A stretch of DNA of 15,546 nucleotides from Candidatus Falkowbacteria bacterium CG23_combo_of_CG06-09_8_20_14_all_49_15. Its GTDB lineage: Bacteria > Patescibacteriota > Patescibacteriia > Patescibacteriales > UM-FILTER-48-10. The notes under the pieces were generated by a model that saw nothing but the letters and a program-made list of their open reading frames with translations, had not been told where the DNA came from and searched no databases. Positions 6,827 through 15,527 of the stretch are shown piece after piece. The position numbers and the translations under genes were made by a program. The stretch's first letter is position 1. Each line of letters begins with the position of its first letter. The stretch spans positions 1 to 15,546 of the forward strand of contig PCSD01000008.1 in NCBI GenBank assembly GCA_002771615.1. The letters run 5' to 3'.

Positions 6827-8365
6827 ATGAGTTCAACCAAAGATTTTATCATCAGCCAATTGAAAGAAAAAATCGCCGCTTTTGAGTGGTCGGCTGATGA
6901 GCAGTCAGTCGGGCGCGTGGTTAAGGTCGGCGACGGCATTGCCCGCTTGGAAGGCCTTTCTGATTTGATGATGTCGGAGATGATTGAATTCAAAACCAAA
7001 CAGGGTCCGGTTTTGGGCGTGGCCTTGAATCTGGAAGAAGACAGCATTGGCGCCATCATTTTGGGCGATGGCCGGGCCGTGCAGGCCGGCGACGAGGTGA
7101 GCGCCACGAAAAAGATCTTGTCCGTGCCGGTCGGCGAAGCCGTGATCGGCCGCGTGATCAATCCTTTGGGCGAGCCTTTGGATAACGCCGGCACTTTGGC
7201 CGCGGAAAAATTTAATCCCATTGAAAAGATCGCGCCGGGCGTGATGGCGCGCGAATCGGTTGCTCGCCCCCTGCAGACCGGCATCAAAGCGGTGGACAGC
7301 ATGATCCCGATCGGCCGGGGACAGCGCGAACTCATCATCGGCGACCGGCAGATCGGTAAAACCGCCATTGCCGTGGACGCGATCATCAATCAGCAGGGCG
7401 AGGGCGTGAAGTGCGTGTATGTGGCCATCGGCCAGAAAGAGTCAAAAGTGGCCGCCATCGTGGCCAAACTGAAGGAAACCGGCGCCCTGAAATATACCGT
7501 CGTGGTCGTGGGCGGCGCTTCGGATCCGGCCGCCTTGAACTATCTCGCGCCATACGCGGGTTGCGCTCTGGCGGAATATTTTCTGGATAAAGGCGAAGAT
7601 GTCCTGATTGTCTATGATGATTTGTCCAAACACGCGGTCGCTTACCGTGAGATATCATTACTCCTGCGCCGCCCGCCCGGCCGGGAAGCTTATCCGGGCG
7701 ATGTCTTTTACCTCCATTCCCGTCTTTTGGAGCGTGCTTGCAAGCTGAATAAAGAAAACGGCGGCGGTTCTATTACCGCCTTGCCGATTATAGAAACACA
7801 AGCTGGTGATTTGTCCGCCTATATCCCCACCAATGTCATTTCCATTACCGACGGGCAGATCTATCTGGAATCCGAGCTTTTTTATCAGGGCCAGCGTCCG
7901 GCCATTAACGTCGGTTTGTCTGTTTCCCGCGTTGGTAGCGCCGCGCAGATCAAGCCGATGAAAAAAGTCGCCGGCCAATTGCGCCTGGAAGCCGCGCAGT
8001 ATCGGGAGCTGGCCGCTTTCGCGCAATTCGGTTCAGATTTAGACCAAGCGACCGTGGCTAAATTAGAAAGAGGAAAAAGGTTAATGGAAATTTTCAAACA
8101 GGATCAATATGATATCTTGCCCGTGGAAAAGCAGGTGGCGATTTTTTCCTGTGCCGGCCAGGGCATCTTGGATAACGTGCCGGTAGAAAAAATCAGGGAT
8201 TTTGAAAAAGGTTTTTATCAATATCTTGATCAGCAAGGCGGCGCTTGGCTCAAAGACTTGAAGACCAAGCAGGCTTGGGATGACAATCTGGCCGCGGGCC
8301 TTAAAAAAATCGCGGAAGAATATAAATCTACCTTGGATTATCTTATTTTACCAGCGAAAAAGTAG
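6827..8365 (+). CDS. atpA: F1Fo ATP synthase subunit alpha
   Basis: Non-catalytic nucleotide-binding subunit of the F1 hexamer. The 512 residues include the beta-barrel domain (about 25-95), the P-loop GDRQIGKT (172-179) with the family's characteristic Gln, the Walker B segment VLIVYDDLS (259-267), LLLRRPPGREAYPGDVFYLHSRLLER (278-303) and the arginine finger R368 in VGLSVSRVGSAAQ, which completes the catalytic site on beta. The length is normal. The C-terminal helical domain ends at ILPAKK. The ATG is preceded by AT-rich sequence without a Shine-Dalgarno site. It lies six bases upstream of atpG. Confidence 0.98.
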   Translation: MSSTKDFIISQLKEKIAAFEWSADEQSVGRVVKVGDGIARLEGLSDLMMSEMIEFKTKQGPVLGVALNLEEDSIGAIILGDGRAVQAGDEVSATKKILSVPVGEAVIGRVINPLGEPLDNAGTLAAEKFNPIEKIAPGVMARESVARPLQTGIKAVDSMIPIGRGQRELIIGDRQIGKTAIAVDAIINQQGEGVKCVYVAIGQKESKVAAIVAKLKETGALKYTVVVVGGASDPAALNYLAPYAGCALAEYFLDKGEDVLIVYDDLSKHAVAYREISLLLRRPPGREAYPGDVFYLHSRLLERACKLNKENGGGSITALPIIETQAGDLSAYIPTNVISITDGQIYLESELFYQGQRPAINVGLSVSRVGSAAQIKPMKKVAGQLRLEAAQYRELAAFAQFGSDLDQATVAKLERGKRLMEIFKQDQYDILPVEKQVAIFSCAGQGILDNVPVEKIRDFEKGFYQYLDQQGGAWLKDLKTKQAWDDNLAAGLKKIAEEYKSTLDYLILPAKK

Positions 8366-8371
8366 ATCAAT

Positions 8372-9292
8372 ATGGCTAAGACGCGCGACATCCAAAGGCG
8401 GATAAAATCCGTCAATAACACCAAAAAAATCACCCGGGCCATGGAAATGGTGGCGGCGACGAAAATGCGGCGGGCCACGGAAGCGGTTTTGCGCACGCGC
8501 GCTTATGCGGATTTAAGCTGGCGGATCGCTTTATCGCTGGCCGCTAATAAGAAAAATGGCGAAACTGTGCATCCTTTGCTTGTCCGGCGGGAGAAGGTAA
8601 AAAAAGTCGCTTTAATCCTATTTTCCTCCAATCGCGGCCTGTGCGGGAGCTATAATTCGGCGGTCATCAATAAGGCCGAGCAGTCAATTCGGAAGCATGA
8701 AAAGCAGACCGGAGCGGAGATTGACTTTTTTTTAGTCGGAAAAAAAGGCGCGGCCGTGTACCGCTATTTCGGTTATAACATCGCCGCCGAATTCAAAAAA
8801 GAAGATACCATTGCCGGCCTGGAAGCTTCTGCGCCGATCGCGTCCTTGGCTGTGGGTGGATTTTTGCAAGGCGATTATGACAAAATTTTGATTGCTTATA
8901 CTGATTATTTAAGCGCTTTGAAACAGGTGCCGCGCATCAAGCAGATCCTGCCGATCAGCTTGGACGCGCCGGACGAATATCTTGGATTCACCGAAAATTT
9001 TTCCCGCGCTGCGGCTTGGCCGGCCAGCGAAGAGTTTCTGTTTGAACCGAGTCCGGCGGCCGTGCTGGAAGAAATGCTGCCGCGCCTGGTTGGGATGCAG
9101 ATTTACCAAGCCATGCTGGAGGCGAATGCTTCTGAACACAGCGCCCGTATGGCCGCCATGCATCAGGCCACGGCCGCGGCCGGCGACATGGCCTCTGAGC
9201 TGACCCAACATTATAATAAATCCCGCCAGGCGGCTATCACCGCGGAAATCGCGGAAATCGCCGCGGGCGCGGACGCGATTACGGCTGAATAG
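8372..9292 (+). CDS. atpG: F1Fo ATP synthase subunit gamma
   Basis: Central rotor shaft of F1. The N-terminal helix has the conserved KTRDIQRRIKSVNNTKKITRAMEMVAATKMRR pattern (residues 3-34; TKKIT and MEMVAA are diagnostic), and the C-terminal helix carries the ITAEIAEIAAGADAI signature close to the end. The middle Rossmann-like domain includes SSNRGLCGSYN (about 88-98). At 306 residues it is slightly longer than many bacterial gammas (about 285-290). The extra length lies in the middle domain, around residues 195-230, in an acidic and aromatic stretch. It is tightly packed after atpA, and a 44-base AT-rich spacer leads to atpD. Confidence 0.97.
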   Translation: MAKTRDIQRRIKSVNNTKKITRAMEMVAATKMRRATEAVLRTRAYADLSWRIALSLAANKKNGETVHPLLVRREKVKKVALILFSSNRGLCGSYNSAVINKAEQSIRKHEKQTGAEIDFFLVGKKGAAVYRYFGYNIAAEFKKEDTIAGLEASAPIASLAVGGFLQGDYDKILIAYTDYLSALKQVPRIKQILPISLDAPDEYLGFTENFSRAAAWPASEEFLFEPSPAAVLEEMLPRLVGMQIYQAMLEANASEHSARMAAMHQATAAAGDMASELTQHYNKSRQAAITAEIAEIAAGADAITAE

Positions 9293-9336
9293 GGCATTCT
9301 GCTTATTTTTGTTTTAATCATAATAATGATATTGAT

Positions 9337-10722
9337 ATGGCCCAAACAACAAAACTTTTAACCGGTAAGATTAAACAAATCATCGGCGCGGTCGTGGACA
9401 TTGAGTTCGCGGACGAACTGCCGCCGCTTTACGCCGCCTTGGAGTGCCAAGGAGCTGGCGGGAAGCTGATCTTTGAAACAGAACAGCATATCGGCGCCCA
9501 GACCGTGCGCGCCATCGCCATGGGTTCCACGGACGGCTTGCGGCGCGGCCAGGCAGTGCAGAGCGCCGGCCTGCCCATTTCCGTGCCGGTCGGCAAAGGC
9601 ACTTTGGGCCGCGTGCTGAATGTGCTGGGCGAGCCGGTGGACAACGGCGGAGAAGTCAAAGCGGAGAAGAAATACGCGATTCATCGCCCGGCGCCCGCTT
9701 TCGCCGACCAGTCAACCAAAACGGAAATTTTGGAAACCGGCATCAAGGTCATTGATCTGATTTGCCCGATCGTCAAAGGCGGAAAAGTCGGCATGTTCGG
9801 CGGCGCCGGCGTGGGCAAGACCGTGGTCATCATGGAGCTAATCAATAACATCGCCAAACAGCACGGCGGCTTCAGTGTTTTTGCCGGCGTGGGCGAACGG
9901 AGCCGGGAAGGGAATGATTTATACCATGAAATGAAAAATTCCGGCGTTTTAAACAAAGTCGCGATGGTTTTCGGGCAGATGAACGAGCCGCCGGGGGCGC
10001 GGGCGCGGGTGGCTTTGTCCGGCCTTTCTCTGGCGGAATATTTCCGAGACGAAGAACAGCAGGACGTATTGTTCTTCGTGGATAATATTTTCCGTTTCAC
10101 CCAGGCGGGCAGCGAAGTGTCCGCCCTGCTCGGACGGATGCCGTCCGCGGTCGGTTATCAGCCGACTCTGGCCACGGAAATGGGCGAATTGCAGGAACGG
10201 ATCACTTCCACCAACAAAGGATCAATTACCTCTTTTCAGGCCATCTATGTGCCGGCGGACGATTTGACCGATCCGGCGCCGGCCACCACTTTCGGACATC
10301 TGAACGCCACCATCGTTCTGACCAGGAGTCTGGCGGAGCTGGGCATTTATCCGGCAGTTGATCCGCTTGATTCCTCCTCCATCATCCTGGATCCGAAAAT
10401 CATCGGAGAAGAGCATTATCTCACGGCCCGTGGCGTCCAGAAAGTCCTCCAGCGCTACAAAGACTTGCAGGATATCATCGCCATCCTCGGCTTGGAAGAA
10501 CTGTCTGATGAGGACAAATTGATCGTGGCCCGGGCGCGGAAGATCCAACGTTTTCTTTCCCAGCCTTTCACGGTAGCCGAAACCTTCACCGGCCAGCCGG
10601 GCAAGTACGTCAAACTGGCTGACACGATCCGCGGTTTCGCCGAGATCCTCAGCGGCCAGCATGACAGCCGCGCGGAAGGCGATTTCTATATGAAAGGTTC
10701 AATTGAAGAAGTCGGCCAATAA
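9337..10722 (+). CDS. atpD: F1Fo ATP synthase subunit beta
   Basis: Catalytic subunit of F1. The 461 residues contain the P-loop GGAGVGKT (155-162), the catalytic glutamate E187 in GERSREGND, the Walker B region VLFFVDNIFRFTQAGSEVSALL (244-265), RMPSAVGYQPTLATEMG (267-283) and, in the C-terminal domain, the lever motif as EELSDED (the DELSEED equivalent) near residues 388-395. All catalytic residues expected for an active ATPase are present. The length is normal. The start follows an AT-rich spacer ending TTGAT. Unusually, atpC does not follow at once: a 264-base gap separates them. Confidence 0.98.
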   Translation: MAQTTKLLTGKIKQIIGAVVDIEFADELPPLYAALECQGAGGKLIFETEQHIGAQTVRAIAMGSTDGLRRGQAVQSAGLPISVPVGKGTLGRVLNVLGEPVDNGGEVKAEKKYAIHRPAPAFADQSTKTEILETGIKVIDLICPIVKGGKVGMFGGAGVGKTVVIMELINNIAKQHGGFSVFAGVGERSREGNDLYHEMKNSGVLNKVAMVFGQMNEPPGARARVALSGLSLAEYFRDEEQQDVLFFVDNIFRFTQAGSEVSALLGRMPSAVGYQPTLATEMGELQERITSTNKGSITSFQAIYVPADDLTDPAPATTFGHLNATIVLTRSLAELGIYPAVDPLDSSSIILDPKIIGEEHYLTARGVQKVLQRYKDLQDIIAILGLEELSDEDKLIVARARKIQRFLSQPFTVAETFTGQPGKYVKLADTIRGFAEILSGQHDSRAEGDFYMKGSIEEVGQ

Positions 10723-10908
10723 GAATTTCGGTTCTTTGGTCCAAGCATAGTATCCGTGTAATTCGCGTAACCGCTATCGCTTATCCAGGTAATTAAAAAA
10801 ATCAGGCCAAGGAGAGTGATTAATCAGTGATCAGCTAGCTTGGGGATTAGGGAGAGAGTAGAAAGATTTTTTTTGTTCAAATTCACCAATTAACTAATCC
10901 GTAAATTT
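10723..10908 (+). other. Non-coding part of the atpD-atpC gap with clustered palindromes
   Basis: No gene-like frame is visible here. The stretch has an imperfect tandem 9-mer, TCCGTGTAA / TTCGCGTAA (10753-10770), then TGATTAATCA (10817-10826), TGATCA (10828-10833) and AGCTAGCT (10833-10840). The last three are enclosed by CCAAG (10807-10811) and CTTGG (10839-10843). A 12-bp palindrome AATCAGCTGATT lies further on at 10951-10962. It may be a decayed intergenic repeat or a small insertion; no transposon ends are evident. Confidence 0.4.
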
Positions 10909-10974
10909 ATGATCAATATTTTTCTTTTTGCTCTTGTTTCTCTTATTTTTAATCAGCTGATTTATATCGTTTAG
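10909..10974 (+). CDS. Possible 21-residue hydrophobic micro-ORF between atpD and atpC
   Basis: An ATG at 10909 opens a 21-codon frame ending at TAG 10972-10974. It begins MINIFLFALV and ends NQLIYIV; nearly every residue is hydrophobic, long enough for one membrane helix. The start context (TAAATTTATG) is almost identical to that of groEL and fits the T at -1 seen at most starts here. No Shine-Dalgarno sequence is present. AT-rich DNA readily yields hydrophobic codons by chance, so this is only a candidate. Its stop lies 12 bases before the atpC ATG, so it could also be a leader coupling atpC translation. Confidence 0.25.
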   Translation: MINIFLFALVSLIFNQLIYIV

Positions 10975-10986
10975 ATTTTATATTAT

Positions 10987-11424
10987 ATGGCGGATAAAAT
11001 CCTCCAATTTGAAATAGTTACGCCGGAAAGGGTGCTGGTCAAAGAAAATATCCTCCAGGTGACGGCGCCGACTGTCCAGGGCGAGATCACTATTTTGCCC
11101 GGCCACATTCCTTTGGTTTCGGTTTTGGCGAGCGGGGTTTTGGAAATTGCCCGGCCGGATAAAAGCCGGACAGTGATTTCCGTTTCCGGCGGGTTTATCC
11201 AGGTGGCCGGGGATAAGGTGGTGATTTTGGCCGATACGGCGGAGAAAGCGGAAGAAATTGATCTGGTCCGCGTGGAAGAGGCGAAAGCGCGCGCGGTAAA
11301 AACCAAAAATGAAGCCAAAACTCTTGATACTCGGCAATTTACGGCTTTAAGCGCGAAAATATCCAAGGAATTGGCGCGTTCCCAAGCGGTGAAAAGATGG
11401 AAAAAGCTCAATAACTTAAACTAA
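10987..11424 (+). CDS. atpC: F1Fo ATP synthase subunit epsilon
   Basis: Rotor subunit that couples gamma to the c-ring and can inhibit ATP hydrolysis. The 145 residues consist of the N-terminal beta-sandwich (about 1-88), with the diagnostic FEIVTPERVL (8-17) and QGEITILPGHIPLVSVL (31-47), followed by a C-terminal helical part (about 89-145) rich in Ala, Lys and Glu, the segment that acts as the inhibitory arm in other bacteria. The arm is present at full length, so epsilon inhibition is possible. It is the last gene of the operon and is followed by a terminator eight bases after its stop. Confidence 0.94.
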   Translation: MADKILQFEIVTPERVLVKENILQVTAPTVQGEITILPGHIPLVSVLASGVLEIARPDKSRTVISVSGGFIQVAGDKVVILADTAEKAEEIDLVRVEEAKARAVKTKNEAKTLDTRQFTALSAKISKELARSQAVKRWKKLNNLN

Positions 11425-11431
11425 AGAAATG

Positions 11432-11467
11432 GTGTCTGCCCAGATGCGAGGGCCGGCGCTTTTTTAT
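11432..11467 (+). terminator. Rho-independent terminator of the atp operon
   Basis: The arms 11432-11441 (GTGTCTGCCC) and 11450-11459 (GGGCCGGCGC) pair with one mismatch and two G·U wobbles around an 8-nt loop, and a run of T follows at 11460-11465. It starts eight bases after atpC. Confidence 0.65.
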
Positions 11468-11578
11468 TTTATATTTTTCAGCGCACCGCACGGAAAAAAT
11501 AAAAAGAATAATTGGAATTTTTGTCAGATGATATAATTATTTTAACTTTAAACAAAAAAAAATTATTTTCGCGCGGGC

Positions 11579-11607
11579 TTGACAACTTATCCGGCCGCGG
11601 TTAAAAT
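11579..11607 (+). promoter_or_regulatory. Sigma-70-type promoter of groES-groEL
   Basis: TTGACA (11579-11584) is a perfect -35. A 17-bp spacer separates it from TAAAAT (11602-11607), one base off the -10 consensus. The predicted start of transcription (about 11613-11615) falls within the CIRCE operator. A second -10-like TATAAT at 11532-11537 has no well-spaced -35. Confidence 0.9.
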
Positions 11608-11611
11608 ACAT

Positions 11612-11638
11612 TTAGCACTTGAAGTGTTAGAGTGCTAA
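11612..11638 (+). promoter_or_regulatory. CIRCE operator (HrcA binding site)
   Basis: TTAGCACTT (11612-11620), nine bases, then GAGTGCTAA (11630-11638). The consensus is TTAGCACTC-N9-GAGTGCTAA, so 17 of 18 arm bases match. It begins four bases after the -10, which would place bound HrcA across the transcription start. This predicts heat-shock control by HrcA repression. No hrcA gene is in the window. Confidence 0.95.
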
Positions 11639-11710
11639 TCTAATTACTAATAAAAACGCCTGCTTCCGGCAAGCAATCGGCTGGCCGGCCGCGGAGCGCA
11701 CAAGATTTTT

Positions 11711-12007
11711 ATGACGATTAAAGCCAAACCTTTGAACGATCACGTGATTGTCAAGCCGATCCGGGCGGATGAAATCAGCAAGATGGGCATTGTTCTGCCG
11801 GATACGGTGGATAAAGAGCGCCCGGAAAAGGGCGAAGTCGTAGCGGTCGGGCCGGGAAAAATTCTGGAAAACGGCCAGCGCGCGGCCATGAGCGTCAAGA
11901 TCGGCGACAAAGTGATGTTCAAAAAGTATTCGCCGGACGAAATAAAAATTGATAAGGAAGAATTTTTGGTCATTTCCGAAGGAGATGTCATGCTTATTTT
12001 AGAATAA
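11711..12007 (+). CDS. groES: Co-chaperonin GroES (Hsp10)
   Basis: Heptameric lid of the GroEL folding chamber. The 98 residues begin with IKAKPLNDHVIVKPI (3-17), followed by the mobile loop (about 18-34, with SKMGIVLPDT, which contacts GroEL) and GEVVAVGPGK (41-50). The C-terminal part KIGDKVMFKKY...DEEFLVISEGDVM-type sequence is typical; the last residues are LILE. Length is normal for the family. The leader of about 95 nt contains CIRCE and a small GC-rich hairpin (TGCTT 11661-11665 with AAGCA 11671-11675). No Shine-Dalgarno sequence is seen; the start context is ATTTTTATG. It is the first gene of a two-gene operon with groEL. Confidence 0.97.
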   Translation: MTIKAKPLNDHVIVKPIRADEISKMGIVLPDTVDKERPEKGEVVAVGPGKILENGQRAAMSVKIGDKVMFKKYSPDEIKIDKEEFLVISEGDVMLILE

Positions 12008-12027
12008 AAATTTTAATTTTAATCCAA

Positions 12028-12069
12028 GGTTCTAAACAGATCGTAGAATCGTTTGTATAGTTTAGAATC
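12028..12069 (+). promoter_or_regulatory. Intercistronic hairpin between groES and groEL
   Basis: GGTTCTAAAC (12028-12037) pairs with GTTTAGAATC (12060-12069) over 10 bp with one G·U, around a 22-nt loop. The loop holds TAGAA (12044-12048), which could pair with TTCTA of the left arm instead, so two alternative folds exist. It ends 18 bases before the groEL ATG. A role in mRNA processing or in tuning GroES/GroEL ratio is inference. Confidence 0.4.
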
Positions 12070-12087
12070 AGGGAAATTCATAAATTT

Positions 12088-13758
<1,671 letters not shown>

Positions 13759-13781
13759 GATCGGCAGAGTTGTCAAATAAG

Positions 13782-13816
13782 AAAACTGCCCCGCGATTTG
13801 CGGGGCAGTTTTATTC
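13782..13816 (+). terminator. Strong terminator after groEL
   Basis: A perfect 13-bp stem, AAAACTGCCCCGC (13782-13794) with GCGGGGCAGTTTT (13800-13812), encloses a 5-nt loop GATTT. The T-rich 3' arm continues into TTATT. It begins 23 bases after the groEL stop. Confidence 0.95.
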
Positions 13817-13892
13817 TGTAAATATTTTCGTGCCGTTGATTAATAGGCAATTTTCAATTTAAAAAACCAATAAAAATCGGTTGGGCGCGGTA

Positions 13893-13921
13893 TTTAAATT
13901 TTTGATAGATTGGTGTATAAT
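13893..13921 (+). promoter_or_regulatory. Probable promoter of the AI-2E family gene
   Basis: TATAAT at 13916-13921 is a perfect -10. The base-17 spacing points to TTTAAA (13893-13898) as a weak -35 with four of six matches. A start near 13928 would leave a leader of about 50 nt and rules out the in-frame upstream start at 13910. Confidence 0.6.
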
Positions 13922-13978
13922 ATAAATGATCATAAAAAGTCAAAAGTTTTTTGCCCGATCTTGTTAGATAATTATTTT

Positions 13979-15052
13979 ATGGAACAGAAACAAAAAATCT
14001 ATCTGGATATCTCGGCCTTTACGGTCGTAAAAATAATTTTTATCATTCTCTTGATCTTTTTTTTATTCGCGATCAAACAGATAATCTTGATTCTTTTTTT
14101 CGCGATTTTTTTATCCAGCGCCTTATCGCCGATTGTTAACTGGCTCTCGGTTCGCCGCGTGCCGCGGGTCTTGTCCGCGCTGATCATTTATGCCGGACTA
14201 ATTTTCGTTTTCGGGGGCTTGATTTATTTGATCATTCCGCCGATTTCCCGGGAGGTGAAGGAATTATCCGCCAATTTTCCCGCCTATTACCAAATTTTGC
14301 GAGAAAGTTTTTCCGCCTTGCGCGCTTCTGATTTCGGCAGTCAGTTGTTTGGAGAAATACAGGACAACTTAAATTTTTTAAGCGGTAATTTACAGAACGC
14401 CGCCGCCGGTTTGGCCAGCGCGGCCGGCAGTTTTTTCGGCGGGGTGATCGTTTTCTTTTTGGTTCTGGTGATCACTTTTTATATGTTAGTGGAAGAAAAT
14501 AGTTTGAAAAAAATAATCTGGTCGGTCGCGCCGGAAAAACACCAGATTTATTTAATGCAACTCATTAGCCGAATGCAGAAGCAAATCGGTTCTTGGTTGC
14601 GCGGACAATTAATTTTGTCGGCAGTGATTTTCGTCATGATTTACATTGGTTTGAGCATTTTGGGCGTTAAATACGCCCTGTTTTTGGCAATTCTGGCCGG
14701 ACTGATTGAATTTGTGCCTTATCTTGGGCCGATTCTCGCGTCCGTGCCGGCGATTTTTATCGCCTTTATGCAGGCTCCGCTCCTGGGGCTCCTGACAGCC
14801 GTTTTTTATTATTTCGTCCAAGTCACGGAAAATAATTTCATCGTGCCGAAAGTTATGCAGAAAATGGTCGGCTTGAATCCGGTGCTGATCATCATCGCGA
14901 TCCTGATCGGCATCAAGATTGCCGGGCCCTTTGGCGGCGCTTTGGCCGTACCGATGGCGACCGTGATCGCGGAAATCGTCAAGGATGTCGTGGACGGCCG
15001 GATGGTTCTGCCCGACGGCCAAGCTGGTCCGGAAGCGGATCCTCCCGCATGA
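13979..15052 (+). CDS. AI-2E/PerM-family membrane transporter
   Basis: A 357-residue polytopic membrane protein of the AI-2E (PerM/TqsA/YtvI) family. Members act as exporters or permeases; some are Na+(Li+)/H+ antiporters and some are linked to autoinducer-2 release, so the substrate here is unknown. About seven to eight hydrophobic helices are seen: two at the N-terminus (about 15-60), one near 68-90, one near 150-170 and a cluster from 210 to 330. The diagnostic motif GLIEFVPYLGPILASVPA lies near residues 239-256, and GLNPVLIIIAILIGIKIAGPFGG near 302-324. The tail (about 340-357) is hydrophilic and unlike the family, rich in Gly, Asp and Pro. The frame is open to 13910, but that start lies upstream of the -10. 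ATG 13979 has the ATTTTATG context. It is not clearly in an operon. Confidence 0.9.
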   Translation: MEQKQKIYLDISAFTVVKIIFIILLIFFLFAIKQIILILFFAIFLSSALSPIVNWLSVRRVPRVLSALIIYAGLIFVFGGLIYLIIPPISREVKELSANFPAYYQILRESFSALRASDFGSQLFGEIQDNLNFLSGNLQNAAAGLASAAGSFFGGVIVFFLVLVITFYMLVEENSLKKIIWSVAPEKHQIYLMQLISRMQKQIGSWLRGQLILSAVIFVMIYIGLSILGVKYALFLAILAGLIEFVPYLGPILASVPAIFIAFMQAPLLGLLTAVFYYFVQVTENNFIVPKVMQKMVGLNPVLIIIAILIGIKIAGPFGGALAVPMATVIAEIVKDVVDGRMVLPDGQAGPEADPPA

Positions 15053-15074
15053 AAAATAAATGTTTTTGTTTAAG

Positions 15075-15105
15075 AAAAAAGGTTTGCGTAAGGCAAACCT
15101 TTTTT
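15075..15105. terminator. Bidirectional terminator between convergent genes
   Basis: AAAAAAGGTTTGC (15075-15087) pairs with GCAAACCTTTTTT (15093-15105) in a perfect 13-bp stem with loop GTAAG. Each arm is flanked by an A or T tract, so it can stop transcription from both sides: the transporter on the + strand and the 50-codon gene on the - strand. It begins 22 bases after the transporter stop, and the minus-strand stop lies at 15109-15111. Confidence 0.9.
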
Positions 15106-15108
15106 TTC

Positions 15109-15261
15109 TTATATCTGAGACAGGCTGGACAAGGCATGGTCAAGGATCTGCAAATATTTGACCAAAATGCCATTCGCCAGCCCGGCTGCCTCCGGCGCGG
15201 CTAAGCGCAGCGCCAGTAATATCAGGACGAGGCCAAGAGCCCCGTTAATTGCTCTAATCAT
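15109..15261 (-). CDS. Small hydrophobic membrane protein of 50 residues, function unknown
   Basis: Reading the minus strand from ATG 15261 gives 50 codons ending at TAA 15109-15111. The protein starts MIRAINGALGLVLILLALRL: a short basic N-terminus followed by one membrane helix (about residues 5-21). It then has an Ala/Pro/Glu-containing turn (APEAAGLANG) and an amphipathic helix (about 32-49). I do not recognise the family. Support for a real gene comes from its surroundings: a near-perfect promoter at 15428-15456, a UAUG start, and a terminator hairpin placed right after the stop, shared with the convergent transporter gene. There is no in-frame conflict with another gene. It is too short for many gene finders. 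Confidence 0.72.
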   Translation of the reverse strand: MIRAINGALGLVLILLALRLAAPEAAGLANGILVKYLQILDHALSSLSQI

Positions 15262-15420
15262 ATTTTTATATGATTAAAGAAGGGAAGCCCGGCTGACCAG
15301 GCCGGCTTTTTCCGGCGCAAGCGCGCTTTTGCCCTTCCGGATCCCGGCGGCTCTTGGACAGTCAACGGAATCCGGAAGCGGAGGCAATTTTTTTTTGCAA
15401 GAACAAAATTTATTTGACGG
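15262..15420 (-). ncRNA. Structured leader RNA of the minus-strand small gene (candidate)
   Basis: The predicted transcript from about 15421 has a leader of about 160 nt. It contains two folds. Hairpin 1 (15334-15378) has arms CTTCCGGATTCCG and CGGGATCCGGAAG pairing over 13 bp with one U·G and a 19-nt loop. On the + strand that position would be a C·A mismatch, so the fold fits the minus strand. Hairpin 2 (about 15284-15315) combines GGAA/TTCC, GCC/GGC and GGC/GCC with two bulges and a 7-nt loop. This is GC-rich DNA in an AT-rich intergenic setting. It could be a cis-regulatory element or a small RNA; no known riboswitch class was recognised. Confidence 0.45.
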
Positions 15421-15427
15421 ACAGCTG

Positions 15428-15456
15428 ATAATAGCAAGAATATGCTTTTTTGTCAA
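15428..15456 (-). promoter_or_regulatory. Minus-strand promoter for the small membrane protein
   Basis: On the minus strand, TTGACA (15456-15451) is followed by a 17-base spacer and TATTAT (15433-15428). It is one of the two best promoters in the window. A perfect 10-bp palindrome, TGACCGGTCA (15457-15466), directly abuts the -35 and could be a regulator site. Confidence 0.75.
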
Positions 15457-15484
15457 TGACCGGTCAGGGAATGTAAAAGTTTTA

Positions 15485-15527
15485 TAGAAATGTCCTATTT
15501 GGCGTTTTTTAGAAATGTCCTACTTGG
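15485..15527. repeat. Two 18-bp near-identical direct repeats, possible mobile-element end
   Basis: TAGAAATGTCCTATTTGG (15485-15502) and TAGAAATGTCCTACTTGG (15510-15527) differ at one base and are spaced 25 bases apart. The second copy is followed by a small inverted repeat: TGTCC (15516-15520) with GGACA (15526-15530). Multiple short repeats with a TGTCC core are found at the ends of several DDE-transposon families (for example IS21-like). The element itself would lie beyond the window, so this is suggestive only. Confidence 0.45.

Noticed and set aside
13926..13967. 13-codon ORF in the leader of the AI-2E family gene
   Set aside because: No Shine-Dalgarno site, and the start coincides with the predicted transcription start; most likely chance.
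15274..15456. 60-codon minus-strand frame starting with TTG
   Set aside because: Its TTG start is the -35 hexamer of the promoter and it runs through the folded leader; no protein family features.
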